A DNA stretch of 33,075 bases. It comes from Enterobacterales bacterium (lineage in GTDB: Bacteria; Pseudomonadota; Gammaproteobacteria; Enterobacterales; Enterobacteriaceae). The first letter of the stretch is position 1. Each line of letters opens with the position of its first letter. The notes beneath the pieces are model-generated. The model saw only the letters and a program-made list of their open reading frames with translations. It had not been told where the DNA came from and made no database searches. The DNA is taken from the NCBI GenBank assembly GCA_947478475.1, contig CANJWD010000011.1, positions 1 to 33,075 of the forward strand. Reading direction: 5' to 3'. Below are positions 8,000 through 18,000 of this stretch, piece by piece. The translations under genes and the position numbers were made by a program.

Positions 8000-8329
8000 C
8001 GATCCGCAGCCACAGGTGGTTTTTGCATTCGGGTTGGTCACGACAAAGCGCGAGCCCTCCAGTCCCTCGGTATAGTCAACAGACCCTCCGAGTAAATATT
8101 GCAGACTCATCGGATCTACCACTAGCTCAACGCCTCGTTTTTCAATGCGCATATCGTCCTCGTTCACCCTGTCATCAAAAGTGAAGCCATACTGGAATCC
8201 GCTACAGCCACCGCCAGTGATATAGACCCGCAGCTTCAAGTTGGTGTTTTCTTCATCCGCAATGAGTAATTCTGCTTTTCTGGCAGCAGCCTCGGTAAAC
8301 TGCAAGGGGGCGGGTGTCTCAATACTCAT
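7985..8329 (-). CDS. erpA: Iron-sulfur cluster insertion protein ErpA
   Basis: A-type carrier that delivers Fe-S clusters to apoproteins, essential for isoprenoid synthesis in E. coli. 114 aa, same length as E. coli. The three cluster-ligand cysteines are present in [10 protein letters not shown] and in CGCGSSF at the C terminus, with [26 protein letters not shown] and [15 protein letters not shown] between. The start ATG (8329) belongs to a 14-bp unit repeated three times, so two further ATGs (8343 and 8357) lie upstream in other frames. I chose 8329 because [16 protein letters not shown] continues in frame into the conserved domain. The gene overlaps mtnN tail to tail. Confidence 0.96.
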   Translation of the reverse strand: MSIETPAPLQFTEAAARKAELLIADEENTNLKLRVYITGGGCSGFQYGFTFDDRVNEDDMRIEKRGVELVVDPMSLQYLLGGSVDYTEGLEGSRFVVTNPNAKTTCGCGSSFSV

Positions 8330-8366
8330 GTTTGGTTGCTCATGTTTGCTTGCTCATGTCTGGTCG
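8325..8366 (-). repeat. 14-bp tandem triplication carrying the erpA start codon
   Basis: On the minus strand three units ending in ATGAG follow one another (8366-8353, 8352-8339, 8338-8325). The ATG in the last is the erpA start. Each upstream ATG opens a five-residue frame (MSKQT, 8357-8340; MSNQT, 8343-8326) whose TGA overlaps the next ATG as ATGA. Confidence 0.85.
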
Positions 8367-8425
8367 AATTCTATCGCAACCTGCCCACTGGCGTCACTAC
8401 CCCTTTTATTACTGAGGTTTCCAAG

Positions 8426-8445
8426 TGTAGTGTGGTGTAGTGTGA
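8426..8445. repeat. 10-bp tandem duplication next to the glgP stop
   Basis: TGTAGTGTGG (8426-8435) then TGTAGTGTGA (8436-8445), immediately beyond the glgP TGA at 8446-8448. Confidence 0.6.
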
Positions 8446-10890
8446 TCACAATTTAATCGGTTTAATATTCCAAATCTCCTCAGCATACTCTTTCACTGTC
8501 CTGTCGGATGAAAAATAGCCCATATTAGCGATATTCAGCAAAGCAGTCCGTGCCCATGCGTCTGGATTCAGATAAAGCGCGTCAACCTTCTCCTGAGTGT
8601 CAACGTAACTGCGATAATCGGCTAACAGCTGATAATAATCACCCAGATTAACTAACGAATTAAAAAGGCTGGTATAACGATATGGTTCTTCCGGGCTAAA
8701 TACACCGGTAGCAATTTGCGTCAATACCTGATGGAGTTCACTGTCCTTTTCATAATAATCATGCGGGTTATAATCGTTATGGCGCAATGCCTCTACTTGT
8801 TCAGCGGTATTACCAAAAATAAAAATATTCTCCGCACCAACATGCTGACGTATTTCTATATTAGCGCCATCCAGGGTACCGATCGTCAGCGCGCCATTGA
8901 GAGCAAATTTCATATTACTGGTACCAGAGGCCTCGGTACCCGCCAGAGAAATTTGTTCTGAGAGATCAGCAGCTGGAATAATTAGTTCAGCCAGGCTGAC
9001 ACCGTAATTGGGTATAAATACCACCTTCAGCTTATCCATTGTCTGAGGATTATTATTGATTACACTCGCCACATCATTAATTAAATGGATAATTAATTTA
9101 GCAGTGTAGTAGGAGGATGCCGCCTTCCCCGCAAAAATCATTACACGTGGTACCCAGTTTTCATCCGGATCCTGCAAGATACGGTTATAACGGGTGATGA
9201 TATGCAGAATATTTAATAGCTGCCGCTTATATTCATGAATACGCTTAATCTGCACATCAAACAGGGCTAATGGATTAATGACAATATTCATCTTTTGGGC
9301 AATATAAATAGCCAGCTTTTTTTTATTCTCTCGTTTGACTTTTTGTAGTTTTTGCAAAAAATTCGGATAATCAACATGCTGTTTAAGTTCATTTAACTGG
9401 CTCAGGTCCGTGCGCCAGTTGCGACCAATGCACTCATCCAACAGCGCTGCAAGCGGCCGGTTTGCCAATGCTAACCAGCGTCTTGGGGTGACTCCGTTAG
9501 TTTTATTACAAAAACGGTTCGGAAAAATACGCGCAAAATCGGAAAATAGCGATTTTACCATCAGCTCTGAGTGCAGAGCTGAGACGCCGTTCACTTTATG
9601 GCTGGCAATTACCGCCAGCCATGCCATTCTCACCTGGCGTCCATGATTTTCATCTATGATGGATACTCGTGATAACAATGCATTATCATCGGGGAACTGC
9701 TGTTCGACCTGTTTTAAAAAATGGCCGTTAATATCAAAAATTATCTGTAGGTGACGCGGTAATATCCTGGCAATCATCGCCAGTGGCCATGTTTCCAGCG
9801 CTTCAGTCATAAGCGTATGATTAGTATAAGAAAATATTTTTTCAGCAGTTTCCCACGCCTGTAACCAGCTGTATTTATGCTCATCAATCAGTAAACGCAT
9901 CAACTCCGGAATAGAGAGTACCGGGTGGGTATCATTAAGATGAATCGCAATTTTATCAGCCAGATTCTCAAACGTGCGGTAGACCGTCCAGTGGCGTTTA
10001 AGGATATCCTGCACCGTTGCCGATACCAGAAAATATTCCTGGCGCAGGCGCAGTTCACGCCCTGAACAGGTTGAGTCATTTGGATAAAGAACTCTCGATA
10101 CATTCTCCGAGTGGTTTTTATCTTCCATGGCGGCAAAATAATCACCCTGATCAAATTTACCCAAATTGATTTCATTGCTGGCCCGGGCCGCCCACAATCT
10201 CAGCATGCTGGCCGCATCGGTGTCAAAACCAGGAATCACTTGATCATAAGCACAGGCAAGAATTTCCTCAGTATCCAGCCAGCGTATCTTCGCCCCCTCC
10301 TGCTGAACTCTGCCGCCAAAGCGCACTTTATAGCGCGTGTGGCGGACAAACTCCCACGGATTACCATACTCCAGCCAGCTATCAGGTGATTCAGCCTGCT
10401 GACCTTTGACTATCTTTTGGCAGAACATCCCGTATTCATAACGGATCCCATAACCACGTCCCGGCAATGACAGTGTTGCCAGAGAATCTAAAAAACAGGC
10501 GGCCAGCCGGCCTAATCCACCATTACCCAAACCCGGATCATCTTCTTCTGCCAGTAATTCAGACAAATCAAGGCCTATATCTTCCAAAGCCTGCCTGATC
10601 TCATCATAAATTCCGGTTGATAATAATGCATTGGATAGCGTGCGACCCAAGAGAAATTCCATTGAGAGATAGTAAACCTGGCGGGCATCCTGAGAGGCTT
10701 GCGCGCGACCTGCCCGTAACCAGCGTTCCACCATACGATCACGCACTGCGAATAACGTTGCATTCAGCCAGTCATGTGGTGTTGCAATAGAAGGATCTTT
10801 GCCGATAGTAAACATTAATTTGTAAGCAATAGACTGTTTTAACGCTTCTGCATTAATAAACGGTGGGATGTAACTGATCGACGGTATCAT
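8446..10890 (-). CDS. glgP: Glycogen phosphorylase GlgP
   Basis: PLP enzyme releasing glucose-1-phosphate from glycogen ends. From the ATG at 10890 it has 814 aa (815 in E. coli), and the spacing from this Met to [19 protein letters not shown] is identical to E. coli, which decides the start. A longer reading from a TTG at 10965 would add 25 residues encoded largely by a tandem repeat and is rejected. Conserved parts include [60 protein letters not shown] and the PLP lysine in [17 protein letters not shown]. One residue is missing at FVRHTRYK relative to E. coli. It lies downstream of glgA as in the E. coli glgBXCAP operon. Confidence 0.95.
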   Translation of the reverse strand: MIPSISYIPPFINAEALKQSIAYKLMFTIGKDPSIATPHDWLNATLFAVRDRMVERWLRAGRAQASQDARQVYYLSMEFLLGRTLSNALLSTGIYDEIRQALEDIGLDLSELLAEEDDPGLGNGGLGRLAACFLDSLATLSLPGRGYGIRYEYGMFCQKIVKGQQAESPDSWLEYGNPWEFVRHTRYKVRFGGRVQQEGAKIRWLDTEEILACAYDQVIPGFDTDAASMLRLWAARASNEINLGKFDQGDYFAAMEDKNHSENVSRVLYPNDSTCSGRELRLRQEYFLVSATVQDILKRHWTVYRTFENLADKIAIHLNDTHPVLSIPELMRLLIDEHKYSWLQAWETAEKIFSYTNHTLMTEALETWPLAMIARILPRHLQIIFDINGHFLKQVEQQFPDDNALLSRVSIIDENHGRQVRMAWLAVIASHKVNGVSALHSELMVKSLFSDFARIFPNRFCNKTNGVTPRRWLALANRPLAALLDECIGRNWRTDLSQLNELKQHVDYPNFLQKLQKVKRENKKKLAIYIAQKMNIVINPLALFDVQIKRIHEYKRQLLNILHIITRYNRILQDPDENWVPRVMIFAGKAASSYYTAKLIIHLINDVASVINNNPQTMDKLKVVFIPNYGVSLAELIIPAADLSEQISLAGTEASGTSNMKFALNGALTIGTLDGANIEIRQHVGAENIFIFGNTAEQVEALRHNDYNPHDYYEKDSELHQVLTQIATGVFSPEEPYRYTSLFNSLVNLGDYYQLLADYRSYVDTQEKVDALYLNPDAWARTALLNIANMGYFSSDRTVKEYAEEIWNIKPIKL

Positions 10891-10920
10891 AATAGTCTGC
10901 AAGCTCCCGATATATGCGCT

Positions 10921-10958
10921 GCTAAAAAATATATGCTCTGCTAAAAATAGTATGCTCT
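10921..10958. repeat. 19-bp tandem duplication between glgA and glgP
   Basis: GCTAAAAAATATATGCTCT (10921-10939) then GCTAAAAATAGTATGCTCT (10940-10958), preceded by a partial copy (TATATGCGCT at 10911-10920). It fills most of the glgA-glgP spacer. Confidence 0.75.
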
Positions 10959-10987
10959 GCGACAAACAGGAAAGATTTAATTAATAA

Positions 10988-12421
10988 CTATAGCAAATGA
11001 TAATACAGAGAACGGTAACGCTGAGCCGCCGTATGCCAGCCAAAATCCAGCTCCATAGCGTGATGTTGCACCCGATGCCACTGTTTTTTCCGTCTCCAGA
11101 GCACAAAAGCGCGGCGAATAGCCTGTTCCAGCGCCCGCGGGCAATATTCATCGAATACAAACCCACAGGCGCTATCATCTGCTAAGTTCTCCAGCGTGCT
11201 GTCGACCACAGTATCTGCCAGCCCGCCAGTGCGGCGTACTAAAGGCAGCACGCCATATTTTAGGCTGTACAGCTGCGTTAATCCGCAAGGCTCAAAACGG
11301 CTGGGAAGCAGAATGACATCGGCCCCTGCAATAATTCGGTGGGAAAATATCTCGTGATAACCAATCTGCACACTGATCTGCCCGGGCCTTGCTGCGGCAG
11401 CGGCCAGAAATTTTTCCTGCAGGGCATGCTCTCCCGCTCCCAGCACTACCAGTTGCCCTCCCAGGCTAAGCAATGGAGTTAATACTTCCAGTATCAGATC
11501 CAATCCTTTTTGTTCCGTTAAACGACTTACCACAGCAAAAATCAGCGCATTATCTGTTACCTGTAACCCCATCATTGCCTGCAAATGGGCTTTATTGGGT
11601 ACCTTAGCGCTCAGATTATCCTGATGATAATGGGCAAGAATGAGCTTATCAGTGGCGGGATCCCAAATATTCTCATCGACGCCATTAAGAATACCCGTCA
11701 GACAACCCTCATCAGAGCGCGTTTGTAATAATCCCTCCATTCCGTAACTAAAAGCGGCCTGGGTTATCTCGCGGGCATAAGTGGGACTGACGGTAGTAAT
11801 GTGATCGGCATAAAATAATCCTGCTTTCAGGAAAGAGATCTGACCATAAAACTCCAGACCATGCATCTGGAAAAAAGAAGCGGGTAACTGCAATTCAGAC
11901 AGATGATGAGCAGCAAATAACCCTTGATAAGCCAGGTTGTGAACAGTAAATACCGAACGTACGGGCCGGCCACGCGCTGCCAGATAGGCACAGGCTAGCC
12001 CAGCATGCCAGTCATGAGCATGAACGATATCTGGCCGCCAGTAACTGTCCAGACCACATGCTATTTCACAGGCCATCCAGCCCAGCAGGGCAAAACGCCG
12101 GTGATTATCTGGCCATGGGCGCAGAGATTTATCGTGATAAGGGCTGCCGTGACAATCATAAAGTGATGGTATATCAATTAAATAGATCCCCTTTCCCCGA
12201 TAATTACCATAGCGGAGCAACACCCTGCCGGCGAACGTATCCACCTCTGCGACCCGTGTACATTGGGGTATACCTTTGCGTATTTCAGGGAAAGCGGGCA
12301 GTATTATCCGTACATCCAGACCCTCTGCAATTTGGGCATCAGGCAAAGCCCCGAGAACATCAGCCAGCCCCCCTGTTTTTAGCAGAGGAAATAGCTCGGT
12401 ACAGACATGTAACACCCGCAT
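10988..12421 (-). CDS. glgA: Glycogen synthase GlgA
   Basis: Transfers glucose from ADP-glucose to growing alpha-1,4-glucan. Starting at the ATG at 12421 gives 477 aa, exactly the E. coli length; AGGAATGATA precedes it. The ADP-glucose lysine K15 is in [32 protein letters not shown]-like text, [41 protein letters not shown] and the C-terminal [17 protein letters not shown] with [10 protein letters not shown] are all intact. glgP follows on the same strand about 100 nt downstream. The upstream partners of the E. coli operon (glgB, glgX, glgC) are absent, so ADP-glucose must be made by a gene elsewhere if the enzyme still works. Confidence 0.95.
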   Translation of the reverse strand: MRVLHVCTELFPLLKTGGLADVLGALPDAQIAEGLDVRIILPAFPEIRKGIPQCTRVAEVDTFAGRVLLRYGNYRGKGIYLIDIPSLYDCHGSPYHDKSLRPWPDNHRRFALLGWMACEIACGLDSYWRPDIVHAHDWHAGLACAYLAARGRPVRSVFTVHNLAYQGLFAAHHLSELQLPASFFQMHGLEFYGQISFLKAGLFYADHITTVSPTYAREITQAAFSYGMEGLLQTRSDEGCLTGILNGVDENIWDPATDKLILAHYHQDNLSAKVPNKAHLQAMMGLQVTDNALIFAVVSRLTEQKGLDLILEVLTPLLSLGGQLVVLGAGEHALQEKFLAAAAARPGQISVQIGYHEIFSHRIIAGADVILLPSRFEPCGLTQLYSLKYGVLPLVRRTGGLADTVVDSTLENLADDSACGFVFDEYCPRALEQAIRRAFVLWRRKKQWHRVQHHAMELDFGWHTAAQRYRSLYYHLL

Positions 12422-12699
12422 TATCATTCCTAAATTGTCAGCAAACCGAATAGCATCACGTACCAAAAAGAGCTGGCCCGGACGGCGCTAACCTAAATTA
12501 AATTCGCAAAATGGTTTCCTTCTGATTTTAGACATCAATATCCCGGGCTGCCGTAACACATTTACTGTCAGCGAAAAATATTATTTAACTTTATGATTTA
12601 AATAAAAATAAATTTAAAAAATTCATCTATAATGCGGGGCATTTTTTGGGTAAACTCTCAACGAGTAGTGCAAATCTCAATCGTTATCGCAAGGAAAAA
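12422..12699. promoter_or_regulatory. Divergent spacer glgA / cdh with a candidate -10
   Basis: A very AT-rich 278-nt region. TATAAT at 12628-12633, followed by the GC-rich GCGGGGC, is a good -10 with a stringent-type discriminator reading towards cdh. No consensus -35 is placed 17 nt upstream. No gene is visible. Confidence 0.4.
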
Positions 12700-13476
12700 A
12701 TGTTCCAGTTAGTTCGCCGCTCTCTCTGTATGCGCTGTCTCTGTGTATTATTTTTTTTAATCCTGATTACCGCAGCGGTTTTGTGCTACAACTATTACGC
12801 TAATCGTGATGCCCTCTGGAATATCATTAGTCAGCAATGTCTCCCGCACCATGCAATGGGAGAGGGGCCAGCGCCCTGTGCACGGGTAGACGAAAAACAG
12901 GGCATAGTGGTTTATAAGGACCGTAATGGCCCGCTACAGCATCTGCTAATTCCCAGTATTAAAATAACAGGCATCGAAAGCCCTCTGTTGTTATCCTCTG
13001 CCACGCCTAACTATTTTGAACAGGCGTGGCAGGCACGCCACTTTATGTCTGAAAAATATGGCGCGCCAGTGCCGGACAGTGATATTGCTTTGACAGTTAA
13101 CTCACCCCTGGGCCGTACCCAGTATCAACTGCATATTCATATTTCTTGTCTGTTACCTCTCGTTAAGAATCAGCTGGTTAATCAGCGTGATACTATCAGC
13201 AACCAGTGGCAATCATTTGGTCTGTTACTGGGACATCACTACCAGGCTAAACGCGTCACTGCCGCGCAGCTACACCACGAGGGCGCTTTTCGGATACTGG
13301 CTCAGGGTATCCAGGGGACGGACCAGCAAATGGGGCATTATGGCTTAGCGATGGCTGCTCTGGGTGATGGTGATTTTGTACTGCTGGCAACAAAACGTCG
13401 GTTGTCGGATTTAAACCGCGCCAGTGCGGAGGAAATCCAGGATCATTCCTGCAAGATATTACCGGTTCCACCATAG
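12700..13476 (+). CDS. cdh: CDP-diacylglycerol pyrophosphatase Cdh
   Basis: Membrane-anchored HIT-superfamily hydrolase that splits CDP-diacylglycerol into phosphatidate and CMP. The ATG at 12700 follows AAGGA by about 5 nt and gives 258 aa (251 in E. coli); an in-frame ATG at 12646 lacks such a site. A single membrane helix lies near the N terminus (CVLFFLILITAAVLCYNYY). Conserved segments are NGPLQHLLIP, ESPLLLSSATPNYFEQAWQA, RHFMSEKYGAPVPD, the catalytic histidine run HIHISC, GSYGLAM-like text (GHYGLAMA) and LNRASAEEIQDHSC at the end. In E. coli it sits beside sbp and tpiA, so its position here is rearranged. It converges on tldD with a 44-nt gap. Confidence 0.94.
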   Translation: MFQLVRRSLCMRCLCVLFFLILITAAVLCYNYYANRDALWNIISQQCLPHHAMGEGPAPCARVDEKQGIVVYKDRNGPLQHLLIPSIKITGIESPLLLSSATPNYFEQAWQARHFMSEKYGAPVPDSDIALTVNSPLGRTQYQLHIHISCLLPLVKNQLVNQRDTISNQWQSFGLLLGHHYQAKRVTAAQLHHEGAFRILAQGIQGTDQQMGHYGLAMAALGDGDFVLLATKRRLSDLNRASAEEIQDHSCKILPVPP

Positions 13477-13520
13477 TGAAACCGCAAAGAACATTAGCCC
13501 GCCTGCGGCGAGGGAGGGTG

Positions 13521-14965
13521 TCAGGTTGTACCTCCTACCGTTAGCCGGTCCAGTTTCAATGTTGGCTGCCCGACTCCGACCGGCAGGTTTTGGCCCTCTT
13601 TGCCACATATGCCAGTACCTTTATCCAGTGCCAGATCGTTACCCACCATGGAAATTTGCTGCATCGCTTCAATACCCGAACCGATGAGCGTTGCCCCTTT
13701 CACTGGCTGGGTAATTTTGCCTTTTTCGATCAGCCAGGCTTCTGAGGTCGAAAAAAAAATTTACCGGAAGTGATATCAACCTGACCGCCACCAAAATTTG
13801 GCGCGTACAGTCCATATTCCACACTGCTGATGATCTCTTCCGGTGTCGACTGACCCGTCAGCATATAGGTATTGGTCATCCGCGGCATGGGTAAATGTGC
13901 GTACGACTCCCGGCGTCCATTACCCGTTGGTGCCATTCCCATTAAACGTGCATTGAGCTTATCCTGCATATATCCCCTCAGGATACCGTTTTCAATCAAC
14001 AGGTTGTATTGTCCGGTAACACCTTCATCGTCCATGGACAGCGAGCCACGTTGTCCATGCAGGGTGCCATCATCCACTACGGTGCATAATGCCGATGCTA
14101 CTTGCTGACCGATTTTACCACTGAATACTGAGGTACCACGGCGGTTAAAATCACCTTCCAGCCCATGGCCAACGGCCTCATGCAATAAAATACCTGGCCA
14201 GCCAGCACCCAAGACTACCGGCATACTGCCCGCAGGCGCCGCGATTGCTGAAAGATTAACGAGTGCCGTGCGTACCGCTTCTTTAGCATAAGCATCCGCG
14301 CGTATTTCACCGTCAACAGACTCGAAAAAATGCTCGTAACCGCTGCGACCACCACCACAGCTGCCCCGTTCGCGCTTGCCGTCTTCTTCAACTAATACGC
14401 TGACTGATAAGCGCACCAGCGGGCGTACGTCCGCGGCCAGTGTTCCATCGGTAGCCGCAACCAGTATCAGTTCATAAACTCCACTCAGACTAACAGTGAC
14501 CTCTATGATCCTTTTATCAATCGAGCGGGCAACGCCATCTACCCGATGCAACAGGGCGATTTTTTCTTCTCGCTGCAAACTTTGTAGTGGGTTCAGTGAT
14601 GGATAGCGCAGAGGATGTGCAATTTCAGTCAGTACACCTGCTCTGCCATGATCTTTTTCTCCGCGCATAATCCCGCGCGCTGCCTGAACACTCTGCTGCA
14701 ATGCATTCAGTGTTATTTGATCGGCATAGGCAAAGCCGGTTTTCTCACCACTGACTGCACGAACACCAATACCTTGATCAATATTGTAAGAGCCATCTTT
14801 GATAAGGCGCTCTTCAAGCACCCAGGCTTCGTGGTAGCTCGACTGAAAATAGAGATCAGCATAATCCAGACGGCGTTCAGACAGTTGACTCAGCATCGAA
14901 AATAAGTCCTGATGATTGAGCTTGTTAACTGTGAGGAGTTGTTCACTGACAAACGTTAGGCTCAT
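13521..14965 (-). pseudogene. tldD: Metalloprotease subunit TldD, interrupted by a one-base frameshift in a T9 run
   Basis: TldD pairs with TldE (PmbA) in a zinc protease that processes small peptides such as microcin B17 precursor and CcdA. Residues 1-404 read continuously from the ATG at 14965, including the zinc motif HEAVGH at 262-267 and [19 protein letters not shown]. The frame then leaves the family sequence at T9 on the coding strand (complement of A9 at 13751-13759) and stops at 13730. The remaining 3' part, [13 protein letters not shown] through [14 protein letters not shown] to LTVGGTT, is perfectly conserved one frame away and ends with TGA at 13521. It carries the third zinc ligand Cys of the family. 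A T10 run would restore a full-length protein. It may be a young pseudogene, rescued by slippage, or a sequencing error. It is the last gene after yhdP, as in E. coli. Confidence 0.9.
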
Positions 14966-15029
14966 ATTTTTTCACTTTTTATGGACGGGTTGTTATCAAA
15001 TGCAGTGTCAGCATTTTTCATGGTGTCTT

Positions 15030-18000
15030 TCATAGTGTCTTACTTCTTTTTAAGCGGCGTAATACTTCGTGGACTTCAGGTTGCGCCAGACTGCCCGTTA
15101 TTTGGTAGCGAATTAACACCAGGTTGCTCCATAGGGGGGCGAATGTTTTCGTCGCAGCAAATAGCGCAGCGCCCGCTATGGGGTTAATAAATGCCGTTGC
15201 AACACCGACTGTAGCGGATATTTCCGGCGCAATAACTGCCTCCATATTGATGTGTCGCTGCACCAGATCAATAGCTCCCGCCAGGGTGATATCTGCAGAC
15301 AGGCCATCAATGACTATCTTTTTGGTATAGAGCACGCCATTGTCAATTTTGGCGCTGCCACGAATGGAATCGTAGTAAAAATCTTTACCGAAAATATCCG
15401 TAAAATCGAGCTGCAATTTCCGTAATAGTGCATCAAAGCTTACCAAGCGCAGCAACTGCCTTGCTGTTCCGCCGCGGCCTGCGTTATCCAGCTGTCCCTT
15501 ACCCAGATCAAAGACCAGCGAGCCATTGAGCTGATCCGGGCGTAGCTTCCATGGGGCGTCGTGCCAGTTGAGGTCAAAATCCAGATTAAATGGAGTGTCT
15601 TTCAATGGCATGCTAATACCCAGAAACGCTGCACTTTGATCAAATTTTGGTCCTGATAATTTGCCTTTAAGCTCCGTTTGCCGTTTTGTGGCATGGGGCT
15701 GCCATTGACCACTGACGGAAAGGCGCGCCACCCCGATATCAATTACCCCCTTTTCTAAACGTAAACTCTCCCCGAAAGGGGTAATATTGGCCTCAATGCG
15801 TTGTAGATTTTTTCCCATTATCCGGCATTCCTGGCAGCGCCATACTAAAGCAGGCCAGCCGTTAAAAAAAGGCTGACTGCGACCCAATGGCGGTGAAATT
15901 TGTGCCGTGATGCCGGGATTATCCTTGGCGGGCCAGTGCGGATTGTAATCAAGATAACGAATATCAGCACGCCAGGGTGCCGTGCTGGCTGACATAAATA
16001 AAGCACCATCGATCTGCTTCCCCCTCGCCGTCAGCTGCGCGCCATCCGGTTTTGATTCAAAATATAACGAGAGGTGTTGCCAGCTTTGCCCGGCGTATCG
16101 CAGCTCGGGCAGGTGCAATGTCATGCGTTCTGGCCACATAAAATCGCGGCCTTTTTCCTGCCCCGCCGCAGAAATAGCCGGGGCTAACAGTGCCAGCCAC
16201 GGTTCCCCGTCCAGCGGTGGTATATTGAGTATAACGTCTTCTTTTGCAGGCAATACGGCTGGTTTTTCTCCCCCAGTCTGCCACATGGCGCGCAGTAGCC
16301 TGGCCTGTCGATTTTTTATTGTCCACTGGCTATTGAAATTGTGCCCCCCCGGCGCAGAAGCTGTGAGCATAAATTCGTCAGCATCGCCAGTCGCCTGGAT
16401 TTTTAATGGCCAGGCACGGCCACTTTTTTTGGCTAATGGTGCGGGTAAATGGCTGCTGACTTTTTTAAAATCACTATTTATATCAATAACATAACTCGTT
16501 TTTCCGTTTTCTGGTAACCGGAGGGCCACTTTTCCCTGCCACAGGGTGCTACCGGCCAGAGCGTTTGCAATAAAAGGGGGAAGACCGGGTAATTTGCCAG
16601 CCAGCCAGCTGCCTTGTAGCCCCAAATCAACCCGATAAGCCTGCTGCTGTTCCTGAGTCGTAAAATTATGTTCCTGAGTCGTGAAATCATGTTCCTGAGT
16701 CGTGAAATCAATAGAGAGCGGCTGTCCGTACCAGATTGCCGACAACCGGTCACTGTGTAAATTGCCATTCTTAAAGCGAAATTTACCACTGACTTTTTCC
16801 ATCAGGTTGTTTAATGGCTTAATCAGTATGGTGTTGTTTTCCAGAGTGACGTCACCACTCGCCTGGGTGGTTTCTCCTTCCGTTAGGGGGATATCAAGAT
16901 GCAGGCGCCCACTGACATTACCACGAACCTGTAATTCCTCTAACGCCGCGCCCACTGAGTCCCGTAGCGGTGTTCGCATAAAATAGTCCCGAATATCGCC
17001 ACCATCTCCGATGATGTCTGCATCAATGACCAATTTTTCTTTAACATAATCAGAAATAACTGCCCGAATATTGCTGCCCGCCGCATGACCCAGCATGATT
17101 TTTGGGGCAGACATCCACAAGCCATCATTAATAAAATCGAGATTAATCGCCAGATCAGTCAGCGTGGGCCAGTCCGACTGAAACTGAAAAATTGCATTGC
17201 GCAGTGGGACGTAAACTTGAAAATGACCTTCATTATTCTTATAGGGAAAGCTGCCAGGATTTCCGTTGTAGATGAGTGAGGCGTTATCTGCCCGTCCTCC
17301 TTTCAGTGCGGTACTGAGGTAATCAGATAATTCTACGTCCATTAGGGATTGCGGGAAATAACGCCACGCCTCTGCGGCATTATACAGCCGAATACCTGCT
17401 AAAATGGCCAGGTCTGGCTGCCCCTGTCTGGGTTGCTGGTAACGAAAATTGCCATTCAGCCAGAGCGATTTGGCCTGAATGTCCAACTCATCACTCCACA
17501 ACTCCCAGCCGTTTTCATTCCTTAGCCACTGCAAAGCGCCACTGGACTGAGTTATCGCTAGCGGTGCGCGGAACATTTTGCTATAGGGCGGCAAAGTAGT
17601 GTGGTTGAGATTTAAGGTCAGGCGACCACTATTAAGCGCCCCGGTGAGGGTACCGGAAAAGTGATCGATACCCGGCAATTGCTTCCACTGTTGCCAGCTT
17701 ACCTCCTGCCATTTAGCCTGGAAACGCGTTTGCGCCGGCTGCGCCAGCGGGATATCCAGCGCCAGCGTTTCAATCCGCCCCTGAAGCCGGAGATCTGACC
17801 ACGGCACTGATGGGGCTGTTATTTCCGGTATCAGAGAGCGGAGTGCGGATAACAGCGGCGAGATCCTTGCCAGCTGTAGTTCCGTCGCACGAATGCGTAC
17901 TTCTTCTGGCGAATCGGCCCCAATAAAATGTCTGTTTACTGGCAACCAGAGTGCGGACAGGCTTCCTTTTGGCCAGATATGACCATCTGTTGCCAGATTT

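Noticed and set aside
10891-10965. N-terminal extension of glgP from a TTG start
   Set aside because: The added 25 residues are encoded mostly by a 19-bp tandem repeat, and the internal ATG matches the E. coli start spacing exactly.
12422-12490. Possible remnant of the glgC 3' end ahead of glgA (frame reading [15 protein letters not shown])
   Set aside because: The resemblance to the GlgC C terminus is limited to a few residues, needs a gap, and the frame is closed by a stop just upstream. Not supportable without an alignment.
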